From Streptomyces sp. CB02009 (GTDB lineage Bacteria; Actinomycetota; Actinomycetes; Streptomycetales; Streptomycetaceae): DNA of 64,000 bases. The position numbers were made by a program, and so were the translations under genes. This document shows, piece by piece, positions 1 to 8,293 of the stretch. Below the pieces are notes generated by a model. The model was not told the origin of the DNA, searched no databases, and saw only the letters and a program-made list of their open reading frames with translations. The stretch lies in contig NZ_LIVV01000002.1 in the NCBI RefSeq assembly GCF_001905825.1, forward strand, positions 107,168 to 171,167. Reading direction: 5' to 3'. Every line of letters starts with the position of its first letter. The stretch's first letter is position 1.

Positions 1-36
1 GGTCCGTCCCCTCCCGCCGGTCCGTCCCCTCCCGTG
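1..36 (+). repeat. 18-bp tandem duplication inside the prenyltransferase gene
   Basis: Two adjacent 18-base units (GGTCCGTCCCCTCCCG plus two variable bases) sit at the left edge. The length is a multiple of three, so the duplication is in frame and adds about six residues to a probable loop. Only two copies are visible because the window begins here. Confidence 0.6.
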
Positions 37-272
37 GTCTCAGCTCCCTCCTCGCGCTGGCCTACGCCCGCACCCCGGCCACCCTCCTCCTCCACGCCGC
101 GCTCAACCCGTCCGCGGCGCTCACCGAGCGGGCCGTCGGCGGGGGGATCCGGGCCACCATCCCGCTGCAGGCCGCGCTGGCCGCCCGCGCCGGGGCGCCG
201 GGAACCGCGCTCGCCCTGCTCGGCCTGGTCCCGGCCGCGCGCGCCCTCGCCCGGAAGGTGAGCCCCACATGA
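1..272 (+). CDS. UbiA-type prenyltransferase, C-terminal end (SCO3242-like, EboC)
   Basis: Only the last 89 or so codons are inside the window; the gene enters from the left edge in the frame of the TGA at 270-272. The visible part is an alanine/leucine-rich membrane-type C-terminus with the stretch NPSAALTERAVGGGIRATIP, which I recognise from the SCO3242-like UbiA-family prenyltransferases of actinobacteria. The stop overlaps the ATG of the next gene (ATGA), so the genes are translationally coupled. In ebo clusters the UbiA member is EboC, an integral membrane enzyme thought to attach a prenyl chain to a small hydroxylated substrate; the substrate is unknown. An 18-base direct repeat in the first 36 bases duplicates six residues (SVPSRR/SVPSRG). 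Confidence 0.7.
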   Translation, partial: SVPSRRSVPSRGLSSLLALAYARTPATLLLHAALNPSAALTERAVGGGIRATIPLQAALAARAGAPGTALALLGLVPAARALARKVSPT

Positions 273-1246
273 GCACCGCCCGCCCCGCCCCCCACCCGTC
301 GGCTCCCTCGCTCGCCGGGGCCGCCGCCCCCGGCGCCGCCCTCAGCGCCGCTCCCGCCTCCTTCCCGTCCGCTCCGGACTCCGCGGGCCGTCCGCGGCTG
401 GGCTACGGCACCAACGGCCTCACCGATCTGCGGCTCGACGACGCCCTCGGGCTCCTCGCCGATCTCGGCTACGACGGCGTCGGGCTGACCCTCGACCACA
501 TGCACCTCGACCCCCTCGCCCCCGACCTGGCCGCCCGCACCGCCCGGGTCGCCCGGCGCCTCGGCGAACTGGGGCTCGGAGTGACCGTCGAGACCGGGGC
601 CCGCTACGTCCTCGACCCGCGCCGCAAGCACGGCCCGTCCCTGCTGGACCCGGACCCCGAGGACCGCGCCGCCCGGGTCCGGCTCCTGCTGCGGGCCGTC
701 CGGATCGCCAACGACCTCGGCGCGCACGCAGTGCACTGCTTCAGCGGTACCCTCCCGGCCGGCACCCCGCCGGACGAGGCGTGGAAGCGGCTCGCCTCCT
801 CCCTCGAACCCGTCCTCGAGGCCGCGGAAGCCGCCCGCGTCCCCCTGGCCGTCGAACCCGAACCCGGCCACCTCCTCGCCACCCTCGACGACTTCCACCA
901 CCTGCGCGGACTCCTCGGCGACCCCTCGCCCGCCGTCCTCGGCCTCACTCTCGACATCGGCCACTGCCAGTGCCTCGAACCCCTCCCTCCCGCCGACTGC
1001 CTGCGCGCGGCCGCCCCCTGGCTGCACCACGTCCAGATCGAGGACATGCGCCGCGGTGTGCACGAGCACCTGCCGTTCGGCGACGGTGAGATCGACTTCC
1101 CGCCCGTCCTCGCCGCCCTCGCCGAACTCACCGCCGCCGGCTATCCCGGGCTGACCGTCGTCGAGCTGCCCCGCCACTCCCACGCCGGGCCCGAACTGGC
1201 CCGCACCTCCCTCTCCTTCCTGCGTCCTGAGGCCCCGACATGGTGA
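269..1246 (+). CDS. Sugar phosphate isomerase/epimerase-type TIM barrel of the ebo operon
   Basis: A 325-residue protein of the xylose-isomerase-like TIM-barrel superfamily (AP_endonuc_2 fold). After a low-complexity Ala/Pro-rich N-terminus of about 45 residues the barrel starts at GYGTNGLTDL. Likely metal ligands are the Glu in AVEPEPGH (about residue 195), the Asp/His in LDIGHCQC, the His in HHVQIEDM and the Glu in VVELPRHS near the C-terminus. The ATG overlaps the upstream stop by four bases and its TGA lies inside the start of the EboA gene, so it is part of one coupled operon. Substrate unknown; the family usually isomerises or epimerises sugars or inositol derivatives. No signal peptide, so it should be cytoplasmic. 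Confidence 0.8.
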   Translation: MSTARPAPHPSAPSLAGAAAPGAALSAAPASFPSAPDSAGRPRLGYGTNGLTDLRLDDALGLLADLGYDGVGLTLDHMHLDPLAPDLAARTARVARRLGELGLGVTVETGARYVLDPRRKHGPSLLDPDPEDRAARVRLLLRAVRIANDLGAHAVHCFSGTLPAGTPPDEAWKRLASSLEPVLEAAEAARVPLAVEPEPGHLLATLDDFHHLRGLLGDPSPAVLGLTLDIGHCQCLEPLPPADCLRAAAPWLHHVQIEDMRRGVHEHLPFGDGEIDFPPVLAALAELTAAGYPGLTVVELPRHSHAGPELARTSLSFLRPEAPTW

Positions 1247-1800
1247 CGGCCGGCGCCGCCGCCCGCGCCTGGCTGGACTCCGCCCTCGCCGAGGCCGAGG
1301 CCCGCGCCCCCGCGTGGGAGGAGCGCTTCGTCGCCGCGGGCCGGCACTGCGGGCGCGAGCACGCGGACGAGGCCCGCACCCTCCTCCTCCGGGCCGCCGG
1401 AGCCGACCCCGACACCCTCACCCGTCTCTACCGGCACGGCGCCGCCGCCGAGCGCCGCGCGGTCCTCCTGGCCCTCCCCGCCCTCGTCACCGGCCCCGAG
1501 GCCGTCCCGCTCGTCGAGGACGCCCTCCGCACCCACGACACCACCCTGATCGCCGCCGCCGTCGGCCCCTACGCCGCCACCCACCTCACCCCCCACGCCT
1601 GGCGGCACGCCCTCCTCAAATGTCTCTTCACCGACGTCCCCGTCACCGCCGTCGCCGGCCTCGCCGAACGTGCCGCCGGTGATCGCGAACTCGCCCGGAT
1701 GCTCGGCGACCACGCCGCCGAACGCACCGCCGCGGGACGGGACGTCCCCGCCGACCTGAACCGCGTCCTCGCCCTCACCGCCCCCACCGAGGAGTCCTGA
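1240..1800 (+). CDS. EboA-domain protein
   Basis: A 186-residue soluble, mostly alpha-helical protein (helical repeats such as RAVLLALPAL, TLIAAAVGPY, AVAGLAERAA) without transmembrane segments or catalytic motifs. It matches the small EboA family by composition, length and position between the TIM-barrel gene and the TatD-like EboB gene. The start overlaps the previous gene by seven bases and the final base of its TGA is the first base of the next ATG, which indicates tight translational coupling. EboA has no known biochemical activity; the ebo cluster has been linked to export of precursors to the periplasm in cyanobacteria. Assignment rests on context more than on residues. Confidence 0.7.
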   Translation: MVTAGAAARAWLDSALAEAEARAPAWEERFVAAGRHCGREHADEARTLLLRAAGADPDTLTRLYRHGAAAERRAVLLALPALVTGPEAVPLVEDALRTHDTTLIAAAVGPYAATHLTPHAWRHALLKCLFTDVPVTAVAGLAERAAGDRELARMLGDHAAERTAAGRDVPADLNRVLALTAPTEES

Positions 1801-2648
1801 TGCGCATCTTCGACCCGCACATCCACATGACCTCGCGCACCACGGACGACTACCGGGCGATGTACGACGCCGGAGTCCGCGCCCTCGTCGAACCGTCGTT
1901 CTGGCTCGGCCAGCCGCGCACCTCGCCCGCCTCCTTCCTCGACTACTTCGACGCCCTCCTCGGCTGGGAGCCCTTCCGCGCCGCCCAGCACGGGATCGCC
2001 CACCACTGCGCCCTCGCCCTCAACCCGAAGGAGGCCAACGACCCCCGCTGCGTCCCCGTCCTCGACGACCTGCCCCGGTATCTCGCCAAGGACGGTGTCG
2101 TCGCCGTCGGCGAGATCGGCTACGACTCCCTGACGCCCGCAGAGGACACCGCGCTCGCCGCGCAGCTCCAGCTCGCCGCCGACCACGGCCTGCCGGCGCT
2201 CGTCCACACCCCGCACCGCGACAAGCTCACCGGCCTGCGCCGCACCGTCGACGTCGTGCGCGAGTCCGCGCTCGCCCCGGACCGCGTCCTCCTCGACCAC
2301 CTCAACGAGACGACCGTCAAGGAGGCCGCCGACAGCGGCGCCTGGCTCGGCTTCTCCGTCTATCCCGACACCAAGATGGACGAGGACCGGACGGTCGCGA
2401 TCCTCAAGGAGTACGGAACCGACCGCGTCCTGGTGAACTCGGCCGCCGACTGGGGCCGCAGCGACCCCCTCAAGACCCGCGCCGTGGCCCTGGCCATGCT
2501 CGGCGCCGGCTTCACGGACGACGACGTCGACCAGGTCCTCTGGCGCAACCCCGTCGCCTTCTACGGGCTCAGCGGCCGCCTCCACCTCGACCTCCCCACC
2601 CCACCGGACCTGCACGAGGGCAACTCCGTGCTCCGTGGCGGGGAATGA
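1800..2648 (+). CDS. TatD-family metal-dependent hydrolase (EboB)
   Basis: A 282-residue amidohydrolase-fold protein. The N-terminal FDPHIHM (residues 4-10) supplies the HxH metal pair, the Glu of VGEIGYD (about 106), the His of VHTPHRDK (about 134), the His of LLDHLNE (about 165) and the Asp of NSAADWG (about 213) complete a TatD-like binuclear site. These proteins hydrolyse phosphoester or amide bonds in the cytoplasm. It shares one base with the EboA stop codon and lies ten bases before EboE. In ebo operons this gene is eboB. Natural substrate unknown. Confidence 0.8.
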   Translation: MRIFDPHIHMTSRTTDDYRAMYDAGVRALVEPSFWLGQPRTSPASFLDYFDALLGWEPFRAAQHGIAHHCALALNPKEANDPRCVPVLDDLPRYLAKDGVVAVGEIGYDSLTPAEDTALAAQLQLAADHGLPALVHTPHRDKLTGLRRTVDVVRESALAPDRVLLDHLNETTVKEAADSGAWLGFSVYPDTKMDEDRTVAILKEYGTDRVLVNSAADWGRSDPLKTRAVALAMLGAGFTDDDVDQVLWRNPVAFYGLSGRLHLDLPTPPDLHEGNSVLRGGE

Positions 2649-2657
2649 GGCGTCCCC

Positions 2658-3941
2658 ATGCGCTTCCGGCACCCCGACGGCTCCACCGTCCACCTCGCCT
2701 ACTGCACCAACGTGCACCCGGCCGAGACCCTCGACGGCGTCCTCGCCCAGCTCCGCGACCACTGCGAGCCGGTCCGCCGCCGCCTCGGCCGTGACCGGCT
2801 CGGCATCGGCCTCTGGCTCGCCCGCGACGCCGCCCGCTCCCTGACCACCGACCCGGCCTCGCTCCGCGCCCTGCGCGCCGAACTCGACCGCCGCGGCCTC
2901 GAAGTGGTCACCCTGAACGGCTTCCCGTACGAGGGGTTCGGCGCCGACGAGGTCAAGTACCGGGTCTACCAGCCCGACTGGACCCACCCCGATCGTCTCG
3001 CCCACACCACCGACCTCGCCCGGCTCCTCGCCGCGCTGCTCCCCGAGGACGTCACCGAAGGGTCCGTCTCCACCCTGCCCCTCGCCTGGCGCACCTCCTT
3101 TGACGCGGAGGCCGCCACCACCGCCCGCACGGCCCTGGCGACGCTCGCCGGACGGCTCGACGCGCTGGAGGAACTCACCGGGCGGAGCATCCGGATCGGA
3201 CTCGAGCCGGAGCCCGGCTGCGTCGTCGAGACCGTCGCCGACGCCGTCGCCGCGCTCACCGCCGCACCGGCTCCGGGGCCCGCACCGAACCCGGGCGCCG
3301 CACCGAACCCGGGCCTCGCACCGAGTCCGGTCACCGCGCCGAACCCGGGCCCCGCGCCGAACCCCCGTATCGGTGTCTGCCTCGACACCTGTCATCTCGC
3401 GACCTCCTTCGAGGACCCGCGCACGGCCCTCGACTCGCTCGCCGCCGCCGGCATCCCCGTGCCCAAGGCGCAGCTCTCCGCCGCGCTCCACGCCGAGCAC
3501 CCGCACCTTCCCGAGGTCAGGGCGGCGCTCGCCGCGTTCGCCGAGCCCCGTTTCCTCCACCAGACCCGAACCAGGACCGCCGCCGGCCTCCGAGGCACCG
3601 ACGACCTCCCCGAGGCGCTCGCCGCGTCCGGCCACCACGCCACGACCGCCCACGGTCTCCCCGACGCGACCCCCTGGCGCTCCCACTTCCACGTCCCCCT
3701 GCACGCTCCCCCCGCCCCTCCGCTCAGCTCCACGCTCCCGGTCCTCCAGGACGCCCTCGCCCTGCTCGTCGGCGGCCCGCACCCGCGCACGTCCCACCTG
3801 GAGGTCGAGACGTACACCTGGCAGGCCCTTCCTCCCGAGAGCCGCCCCCGCACCAGGGCCCGGCTCGCCGACGGCATCGCCGCCGAACTGACCCTGGCCC
3901 GCGACCTGCTGACCGACCTCGGCCTCAAGGAACTGCCATGA
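2658..3941 (+). CDS. EboE, metabolite-traffic TIM-barrel protein
   Basis: A 427-residue xylose-isomerase-like protein of the EboE family. Visible features are the opening HLAYCTNVHPAETL, the VTLNGFPYEGFG strand, a metal-type RIGLEPEPGCVVET segment and GVCLDTCHLATSFED, followed by HFHVPLH and HLEVETYTWQALPP near the C-terminus, all typical of the family. A proline-rich insertion of five in-frame 18-base repeats (bases 3276-3365, consensus residues G-x-A-P-N-P) interrupts the barrel between the EPEPG helix and the CLDTCH strand. The stop overlaps the next ATG by four bases. EboE is needed for precursor export in cyanobacterial scytonemin synthesis; its reaction is not known. Confidence 0.8.
   Translation: MRFRHPDGSTVHLAYCTNVHPAETLDGVLAQLRDHCEPVRRRLGRDRLGIGLWLARDAARSLTTDPASLRALRAELDRRGLEVVTLNGFPYEGFGADEVKYRVYQPDWTHPDRLAHTTDLARLLAALLPEDVTEGSVSTLPLAWRTSFDAEAATTARTALATLAGRLDALEELTGRSIRIGLEPEPGCVVETVADAVAALTAAPAPGPAPNPGAAPNPGLAPSPVTAPNPGPAPNPRIGVCLDTCHLATSFEDPRTALDSLAAAGIPVPKAQLSAALHAEHPHLPEVRAALAAFAEPRFLHQTRTRTAAGLRGTDDLPEALAASGHHATTAHGLPDATPWRSHFHVPLHAPPAPPLSSTLPVLQDALALLVGGPHPRTSHLEVETYTWQALPPESRPRTRARLADGIAAELTLARDLLTDLGLKELP
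3276..3365 (+). repeat. Five in-frame 18-bp repeats in eboE
   Basis: Five consecutive 18-base units of the form GGSNYCGCRCCGAACCCG encode the six-residue motif G-[PAL/T]-A-P-N-P. Units three and four carry substitutions (AGT for AAC, GTC for GGC). The array sits in a loop of the TIM barrel, so copy number changes would lengthen or shorten a linker without a frameshift. Confidence 0.85.
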
Positions 3942-5371
3942 GCGACCCCGCGCCCGCAGCCACTCCCGCATCCGCCGCCACACCCGCACCGACCCCCCTC
4001 CTGGTCCTCGACGTCGTCGGTCTCACACCACGGCTCCTGCCGCACATGCCCCACCTGGCCGCCCTCGCCCGCAGCGGCTCCCAGGCCCCGCTCTCCACCG
4101 TGCTGCCCGCTGTCACCTGCGCCGCCCAGACCACCTTCCTCACCGGCACCCTCCCGGCCGAGCACGGCATCGTCGGGAACGGCTGGTACTTCCGCGACCT
4201 CGGTGACGTGCTGCTGTGGCGCCAGCACAACGGTCTCGTCTCCGGCGACCGCCTCTGGGACGCCGCCCGCCGCACCCATCCCGACTACACCGTCGCCAAC
4301 ATCTGCTGGTGGTACGCGATGGGCGCCGACACCGACATCACCGTCACCCCCCGTCCCGTCTACTACGCCGACGGACGCAAGGAACCCGACTGCTACACCC
4401 GGCCCCCGGCCCTGCACGACGAACTCACCGAGGAGTTCGGCACCTTCCCCCTCTTCCACTTCTGGGGCCCCGGCGCCGACCTCGTCTCCAGCCGCTGGAT
4501 CGTCGACGCCACCCGTCACATCCTCCGCACCCGCCGCCCCGACCTCGCCCTCTGCTACGTCCCGCACCTGGACTACGACCTCCAGCGCTACGGCCCCGAC
4601 GACCCGCGGTCCTTCCGGGCCGCGGCCGCGCTCGACACCGTCCTCGCGCCGCTCCTCGCGGAGGCGCGGGCCGAGGGCCGCACGGTCGTGGTCCTCTCCG
4701 AGTACGGCATCACCCGGGTCGAGCGCCCCGTCGACATCAACCGCGCCCTGCGGCGCGCCGGCCTGCTGGAGGTCCACACCCAGGACGGCATGGAGTACCT
4801 GGACCCGATGGCCTCCCGGGCGTTCGCCGTCGCCGACCACCAGATCGCCCACGTCTACGTGAAGCGCCCCACCGACCTGCCGGCCGTCCGGGAAGCCCTG
4901 GCCGGCCTCCCCGGTCTGGAACGGCTCCTCGACGACGACGGCAAGAAGGAGCACGGCCTCGACCATCCGCGCTCGGGGGAGCTGGTCGCCCTCGCCGAAC
5001 CCGACGCCTGGTTCACGTACTACTACTGGCTCGACGACGCCCGCGCCCCCGACTTCGCGCAGCTCGTCGAGATCCACCGCAAGCCCGGCTACGACCCCGC
5101 CGAACTCCTCATGGACCCGCTCGACCCCTATGTGCGGATCAAGGCCGCCAGGGAGATCGCCCGCAAGAAGCTCGGTATGCGGTACCGGCTGGCGGTCGTC
5201 CCCCTGGACCCCTCACCTCTTCGTGGCAGCCATGGCCGCCTTCCCGCGAGCGACGACGAAGGTCCGCTCATCCTGTGCTCCACCCCCCGCGCCCTGGACG
5301 GCCGCGTCGCGGCCACCGATGTGAAGAACCTGCTGCTCAGGCTGGCCGGGGTCACCGAGACCTCGGCCTGA
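3938..5371 (+). CDS. Alkaline-phosphatase-superfamily phosphodiesterase (EboF-like)
   Basis: A 477-residue nucleotide pyrophosphatase/phosphodiesterase-type enzyme. After a 25-residue Ala/Pro-rich N-terminus it begins LLVLDVVGLTP (metal Asp), carries the nucleophile Thr in PAVTCAAQTTFLTG (about residue 59), and the later PHLDYDLQRYG, LSEYG and HGLDHPRSGE segments give the remaining metal-binding Asp/His. No signal peptide is visible, so it is probably cytoplasmic. It is the sixth gene of the ebo operon, coupled to eboE by ATGA, and corresponds to EboF. It should cleave a phosphodiester or phosphomonoester of the pathway intermediate, an inference from family only. Confidence 0.8.
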   Translation: MSDPAPAATPASAATPAPTPLLVLDVVGLTPRLLPHMPHLAALARSGSQAPLSTVLPAVTCAAQTTFLTGTLPAEHGIVGNGWYFRDLGDVLLWRQHNGLVSGDRLWDAARRTHPDYTVANICWWYAMGADTDITVTPRPVYYADGRKEPDCYTRPPALHDELTEEFGTFPLFHFWGPGADLVSSRWIVDATRHILRTRRPDLALCYVPHLDYDLQRYGPDDPRSFRAAAALDTVLAPLLAEARAEGRTVVVLSEYGITRVERPVDINRALRRAGLLEVHTQDGMEYLDPMASRAFAVADHQIAHVYVKRPTDLPAVREALAGLPGLERLLDDDGKKEHGLDHPRSGELVALAEPDAWFTYYYWLDDARAPDFAQLVEIHRKPGYDPAELLMDPLDPYVRIKAAREIARKKLGMRYRLAVVPLDPSPLRGSHGRLPASDDEGPLILCSTPRALDGRVAATDVKNLLLRLAGVTETSA

Positions 5372-5455
5372 CGCCGTGGCGCAGATCCCCCAGCCGGTCC
5401 CTCCGGCCACATCCAGTGAAGCAGGCCTTTCCGACACCCAAGGAGTTATCCACAG

Positions 5456-6520
5456 ATGAGTCGCACGCGCCGTACCGAAGCCGCCAACGACCCCGAGCTC
5501 GTCCACAGGCTCAGCCGGCGGAACATGCTGGGCGTCGCCGCAGGCGCGACCGCCGCCGCGCTGCTCGGGGCGGCGACCCCCGCCGCCGCGGCGGCCGGGA
5601 CCACCGCGTCGCCGGGGCACGGCCACGGGCACGGCCGCCCCGTCCTGCCGCCGGGCCGCCTCGGCATCCAGCTCTACTCGCTCCGCGACAAGGTCGCGAC
5701 CCTCGGCTTCGCCGCCGTCTTCGCGGAGCTGCGGAAGTACGGCTACGACGAGGTCGAGTACGCCGGGTACAGCCAGGGCTCCGCGGGCCCCATCAGCCTC
5801 GCCCAGCTCAAGCGCGTCACCCGCGACCATGGTCTGCGCCCGATCGGCAGCCACGTCGGCTACTACGCGAGCGACCCCGGTGCGTACACCTTCGCCCAGA
5901 ACCTCGACCGGGTCCTCGACGACGCGGCCGCCCTGGGCCTGCCCCACATCGGCACCGCCTCCGGGCCCTGGCGCTACGGCTCCACCGTGGACGGCTGGAA
6001 GCGGTGCGCCGAGGAGTTCAACCGGTACGGTGCCGCGGCGCGGAAGCGCGGCATGAAGTTCTACCAGCACAACCACTCGGAGGAGTTCTCCTTCGCCAGT
6101 GACCGCCCCGACGTACGCCTCTACGACGTTCTCCTCGCCGAGACCGACCCCGACCTGGTGCACCTGGAGATGGACATCTTCTGGGCGTACGTCGGCCAGT
6201 ACCGCTACTCGGTCCGCCCGGACGGCACGCCCGCCCCGTTCGACCCGCTCGACTACGTCCTCGACCAGCCCCACCGCTATCCGCTCTTCCACGTGAAGGA
6301 CGGCGACCGGGACGACTCCGCCGTCCCCTACGGCTACCGGATGACGGACGTCGGCGACGGCGACATCGACTACCGGCGCTTCATCTCGGCGGTCAACCGC
6401 ACCCGCCACGGGCGAAGCGCCCACCACTGGCAGGCCGAGCACGACAATCCCGTCGACTCGCTGACCTTCGCCCGCAGGTCCAGCGCCCACCTCCACTCGC
6501 TGCGGGAGAAGGGCCACTGA
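5456..6520 (+). CDS. Tat-exported sugar phosphate isomerase/epimerase-type protein
   Basis: A 354-residue TIM-barrel protein with a twin-arginine signal peptide: LSRRNMLGV at residues 20-28 followed by an Ala/Gly-rich hydrophobic stretch and a likely cleavage near AAAAAGTT. The barrel begins LGIQLYSLRDKV; putative metal ligands are in FYQHNHSEEF, HLEMDIFW, LFHVKDGD and HHWQAEHD. The Tat signal implies folding with its metal in the cytoplasm before export. An AGGAG lies ten bases before the ATG. It is 84 bases downstream of the EboF-like gene on the same strand and is followed by a terminator, so it is probably the last gene of the ebo operon, perhaps acting on the exported product. Confidence 0.8.
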   Translation: MSRTRRTEAANDPELVHRLSRRNMLGVAAGATAAALLGAATPAAAAAGTTASPGHGHGHGRPVLPPGRLGIQLYSLRDKVATLGFAAVFAELRKYGYDEVEYAGYSQGSAGPISLAQLKRVTRDHGLRPIGSHVGYYASDPGAYTFAQNLDRVLDDAAALGLPHIGTASGPWRYGSTVDGWKRCAEEFNRYGAAARKRGMKFYQHNHSEEFSFASDRPDVRLYDVLLAETDPDLVHLEMDIFWAYVGQYRYSVRPDGTPAPFDPLDYVLDQPHRYPLFHVKDGDRDDSAVPYGYRMTDVGDGDIDYRRFISAVNRTRHGRSAHHWQAEHDNPVDSLTFARRSSAHLHSLREKGH

Positions 6521-6526
6521 CCCGCC

Positions 6527-6570
6527 CGACGGTCTCGGACCCCCGCCGACCAGGGGGTTCGGGACCGTCG
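6527..6570 (+). terminator. Terminator of the ebo operon
   Basis: An 18-base stem (CGACGGTCTCGGACCCCC with its complement, two G-U pairs) around an eight-base loop starts six bases after the stop codon of the last ebo gene. There is no U-tract, as is usual in Streptomyces. Confidence 0.75.
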
Positions 6571-6766
6571 CGGGTCGGTCCCGCCGCACGCTGCGTGAGC
6601 GGGCGGCGGCACCCCGTGTGCGCGGCCGGGGAAATCCGTACGTGATCAAGGATCATGGGGCGGCTTCACCCCACTGACCACGGAAAACGCTGGTGAAAGC
6701 CGCCTGGAACCCCTGGTAGAGTTACATCTGTCGCCCCGAGGGAAACCCCGCAGCGGCAGACACCTT

Positions 6767-6854
6767 GTCCGGGTGGCGGAATGGCAGACGCGCTAGCTTG
6801 AGGTGCTAGTGCCCTTTATCGGGCGTGGGGGTTCAAGTCCCCCCTCGGACACCA
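6767..6854 (+). tRNA. tRNA-Leu, anticodon GAG
   Basis: The sequence folds as a class II tRNA: acceptor stem GTCCGGG pairing with CTCGGAC, anticodon stem CTAGC/GCTAG around the loop TTGAGGT (anticodon GAG at 6800-6802), a long variable arm (GTGCCCTTTATCGGGCGT) and the T arm GGGGGTTCAAGTCCCCC. The 3' CCA is encoded. The long variable arm and the anticodon identify a leucine tRNA reading CUC/CUU codons. A perfect hairpin follows directly. No integrase gene or att repeat is visible next to it. Confidence 0.95.
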
Positions 6855-6857
6855 GTG

Positions 6858-6892
6858 GACATGCCGGTCGATCTCGTATCGACCGGCATGTC
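6858..6892 (+). terminator. Terminator after tRNA-Leu
   Basis: A perfect 15-base-pair inverted repeat (GACATGCCGGTCGAT / ATCGACCGGCATGTC) with a five-base loop starts three bases after the tRNA CCA end. It can also stop transcription of the convergent methyltransferase gene. Confidence 0.85.
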
Positions 6893-6965
6893 GCGTTGTA
6901 CGGGCTGTGCCGTGGGTGCTGCCCGGGGCCCGGCGGCCCGGGGCGGCGAAGCCCGGCTGCGGCCG

Positions 6966-7679
6966 CTACTCCTTCTTGCGCGCCACCACCAGGCGGCACC
7001 GCGGGCTTCCGTCCTCGCGGGTGCCCAGGGATTCGACGGGCGTGGAGCCGACCTCGAAGCCCGCGTCCTCCAGGCGGGCGCGGACGTCGCCGAGCCGGAA
7101 GGTGCGGTAGTACATGACGAACGGTGGGCGCCAGACCGCGTTGCGGACGCGCATCGTGGCGTCGAAGCCCCACAGGATCCAGTAGAGGCGGGAGCCGACC
7201 GGGGGCGGGGCCCCGATGGGGAAGGCGAACGTGCCGCCGGGCCGCAGGGAGGCGTGGACCTGGCCGAACAGGGTGCGCTGCTCGTGCGGCAGGAAGTGGC
7301 CGAAGGCGCCGAAGCTGACGGCGAGGTCGAAGACCGGTGCGAAGGGCAGGGCCAGGGCATCGGCCCGGACCAGGCCGGCGGTGGGATGGGCCTCGCGGGC
7401 CCTGGCCAGCATGCCCGTACTGAAGTCGACGCCGGTGACCGGGCCCGCGCACACGGAGCGGAGGACGTCGAGGCCGGCGCCGGTGCCGCAGCAGAGGTCG
7501 AGTCCCGAGTCGAAGGGGCCGAGGGTCTCCAGGGTGCGGGCGACGGCGGTCAGGAGCCGTTCGGAGGTGCGGAACGGCGTCGCGTCGAACTTCGCCGCGA
7601 GCAGGTCGTAGCCGTGCTCGACGGAGGAGAGGGCCTGGACGGTCAGCTCGCGGAGGCTGGGACCCTGCGGGGTGAACAT
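6966..7679 (-). CDS. SAM-dependent class I methyltransferase
   Basis: A 237-residue methyltransferase. Motif I is LDLCCGTGAGLDVL at about residues 51-64, followed by the acidic strand end TGVDFST and the post-II region DLAVSFGAFGHF. The C-terminal half (RLYWILWGFDATMRVRN, MYYRTFRLGDVRARLEDAGFEV) is that of small-molecule methyltransferases. The start chosen is the ATG giving MFTPQGPSLREL; the open frame continues upstream but without family similarity. It faces the tRNA terminator and is transcribed alone. Substrate unknown. Confidence 0.8.
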   Translation of the reverse strand: MFTPQGPSLRELTVQALSSVEHGYDLLAAKFDATPFRTSERLLTAVARTLETLGPFDSGLDLCCGTGAGLDVLRSVCAGPVTGVDFSTGMLARAREAHPTAGLVRADALALPFAPVFDLAVSFGAFGHFLPHEQRTLFGQVHASLRPGGTFAFPIGAPPPVGSRLYWILWGFDATMRVRNAVWRPPFVMYYRTFRLGDVRARLEDAGFEVGSTPVESLGTREDGSPRCRLVVARKKE

Positions 7680-7783
7680 GTTCCCGACCCTATGCGGTCG
7701 GGGGTCGCGCGCGGCGGGGATCGTCCGAGTCCGTGTCGTCGCCGAACGTGCGCGGCCGTACGCGGTGGCGTACGGCCCCTGGG

Positions 7784-8293
7784 TCAGCGTGCGCTGCTGA
7801 CCGGCGGTCCCGCCCAGGACGGCGCGATGCCCGTCAGCTGGCAGACCAGCAGGTACAGGGGGATCGGCGGGGTGTAGGGAGAGGTGCCGTCGGGGTGGTG
7901 GATGAGGCGCGGCCTGCGGTCCGGGATCTCGGCGCCACGCGCGTAGCAGGCGGGCAGCGGCCAGGTGACGTCCTGGTCGGAGCCGGCCGGGACCAGCCAC
8001 CACCACCAGTCGGAGTCGGCGTAGACGCAGCCCTTGGCGGGGAGCCGGGAGAGGATCTTGAAGCCGAAGCGGGCGGGGACGCCGACGGCGTCGCAGCCGA
8101 GGCCCGTGTGCAGTCCGACGGGGACGGAGAGGCGGATGGCGCCCAGTTCACGGGGGTGGGAGGAGCCGGTGGCGCCCGGGGTGCCGGGGCGAAGGCCGGC
8201 GGAGCGGCGGGGGTCCGGTACGCGTTCGCCGGAGGGGGACCTGCGGGTCCCGGGGAGCAGCGGGATCATGCGGGTGGCCATCGACCTCAGCAC
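7784..8293 (-). CDS. Small protein resembling the C-terminal part of primase/polymerase-like proteins
   Basis: A 169-residue protein. The GTG start is preferred because GGGGGA lies four bases upstream and the GTG overlaps the TGA of the ATP-binding gene; an ATG at 8281 is the alternative. The N-terminal third is basic and low in complexity; the rest (VGVPARFGFKIL, an unusual run of four Trp, TWPLPACYARG, a C-terminal IPLYLLVCQLTG helix) resembles the tail of Streptomyces bifunctional primase/polymerase N-domain-like proteins found beside RsbW-like ATPases. The catalytic acidic residues of a real PrimPol are absent. Probably a partner in the WhiJ-type regulatory locus; function unknown. Confidence 0.6.
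   Translation of the reverse strand: MLRSMATRMIPLLPGTRRSPSGERVPDPRRSAGLRPGTPGATGSSHPRELGAIRLSVPVGLHTGLGCDAVGVPARFGFKILSRLPAKGCVYADSDWWWWLVPAGSDQDVTWPLPACYARGAEIPDRRPRLIHHPDGTSPYTPPIPLYLLVCQLTGIAPSWAGPPVSSAR

Noticed and set aside
1569..3989. An 806-codon open frame on the minus strand across the ebo genes
   Set aside because: It is antisense to several clear ebo proteins, is made of Gly/Glu/Val/Arg-rich text typical of GC-rich shadow frames, and has no family similarity.
6767..6854. tRNA-Leu as an integration site of a mobile element
   Set aside because: No integrase, no repeat of the tRNA 3' end and no excision-type genes are found within several kilobases; both sides are ordinary chromosomal genes.
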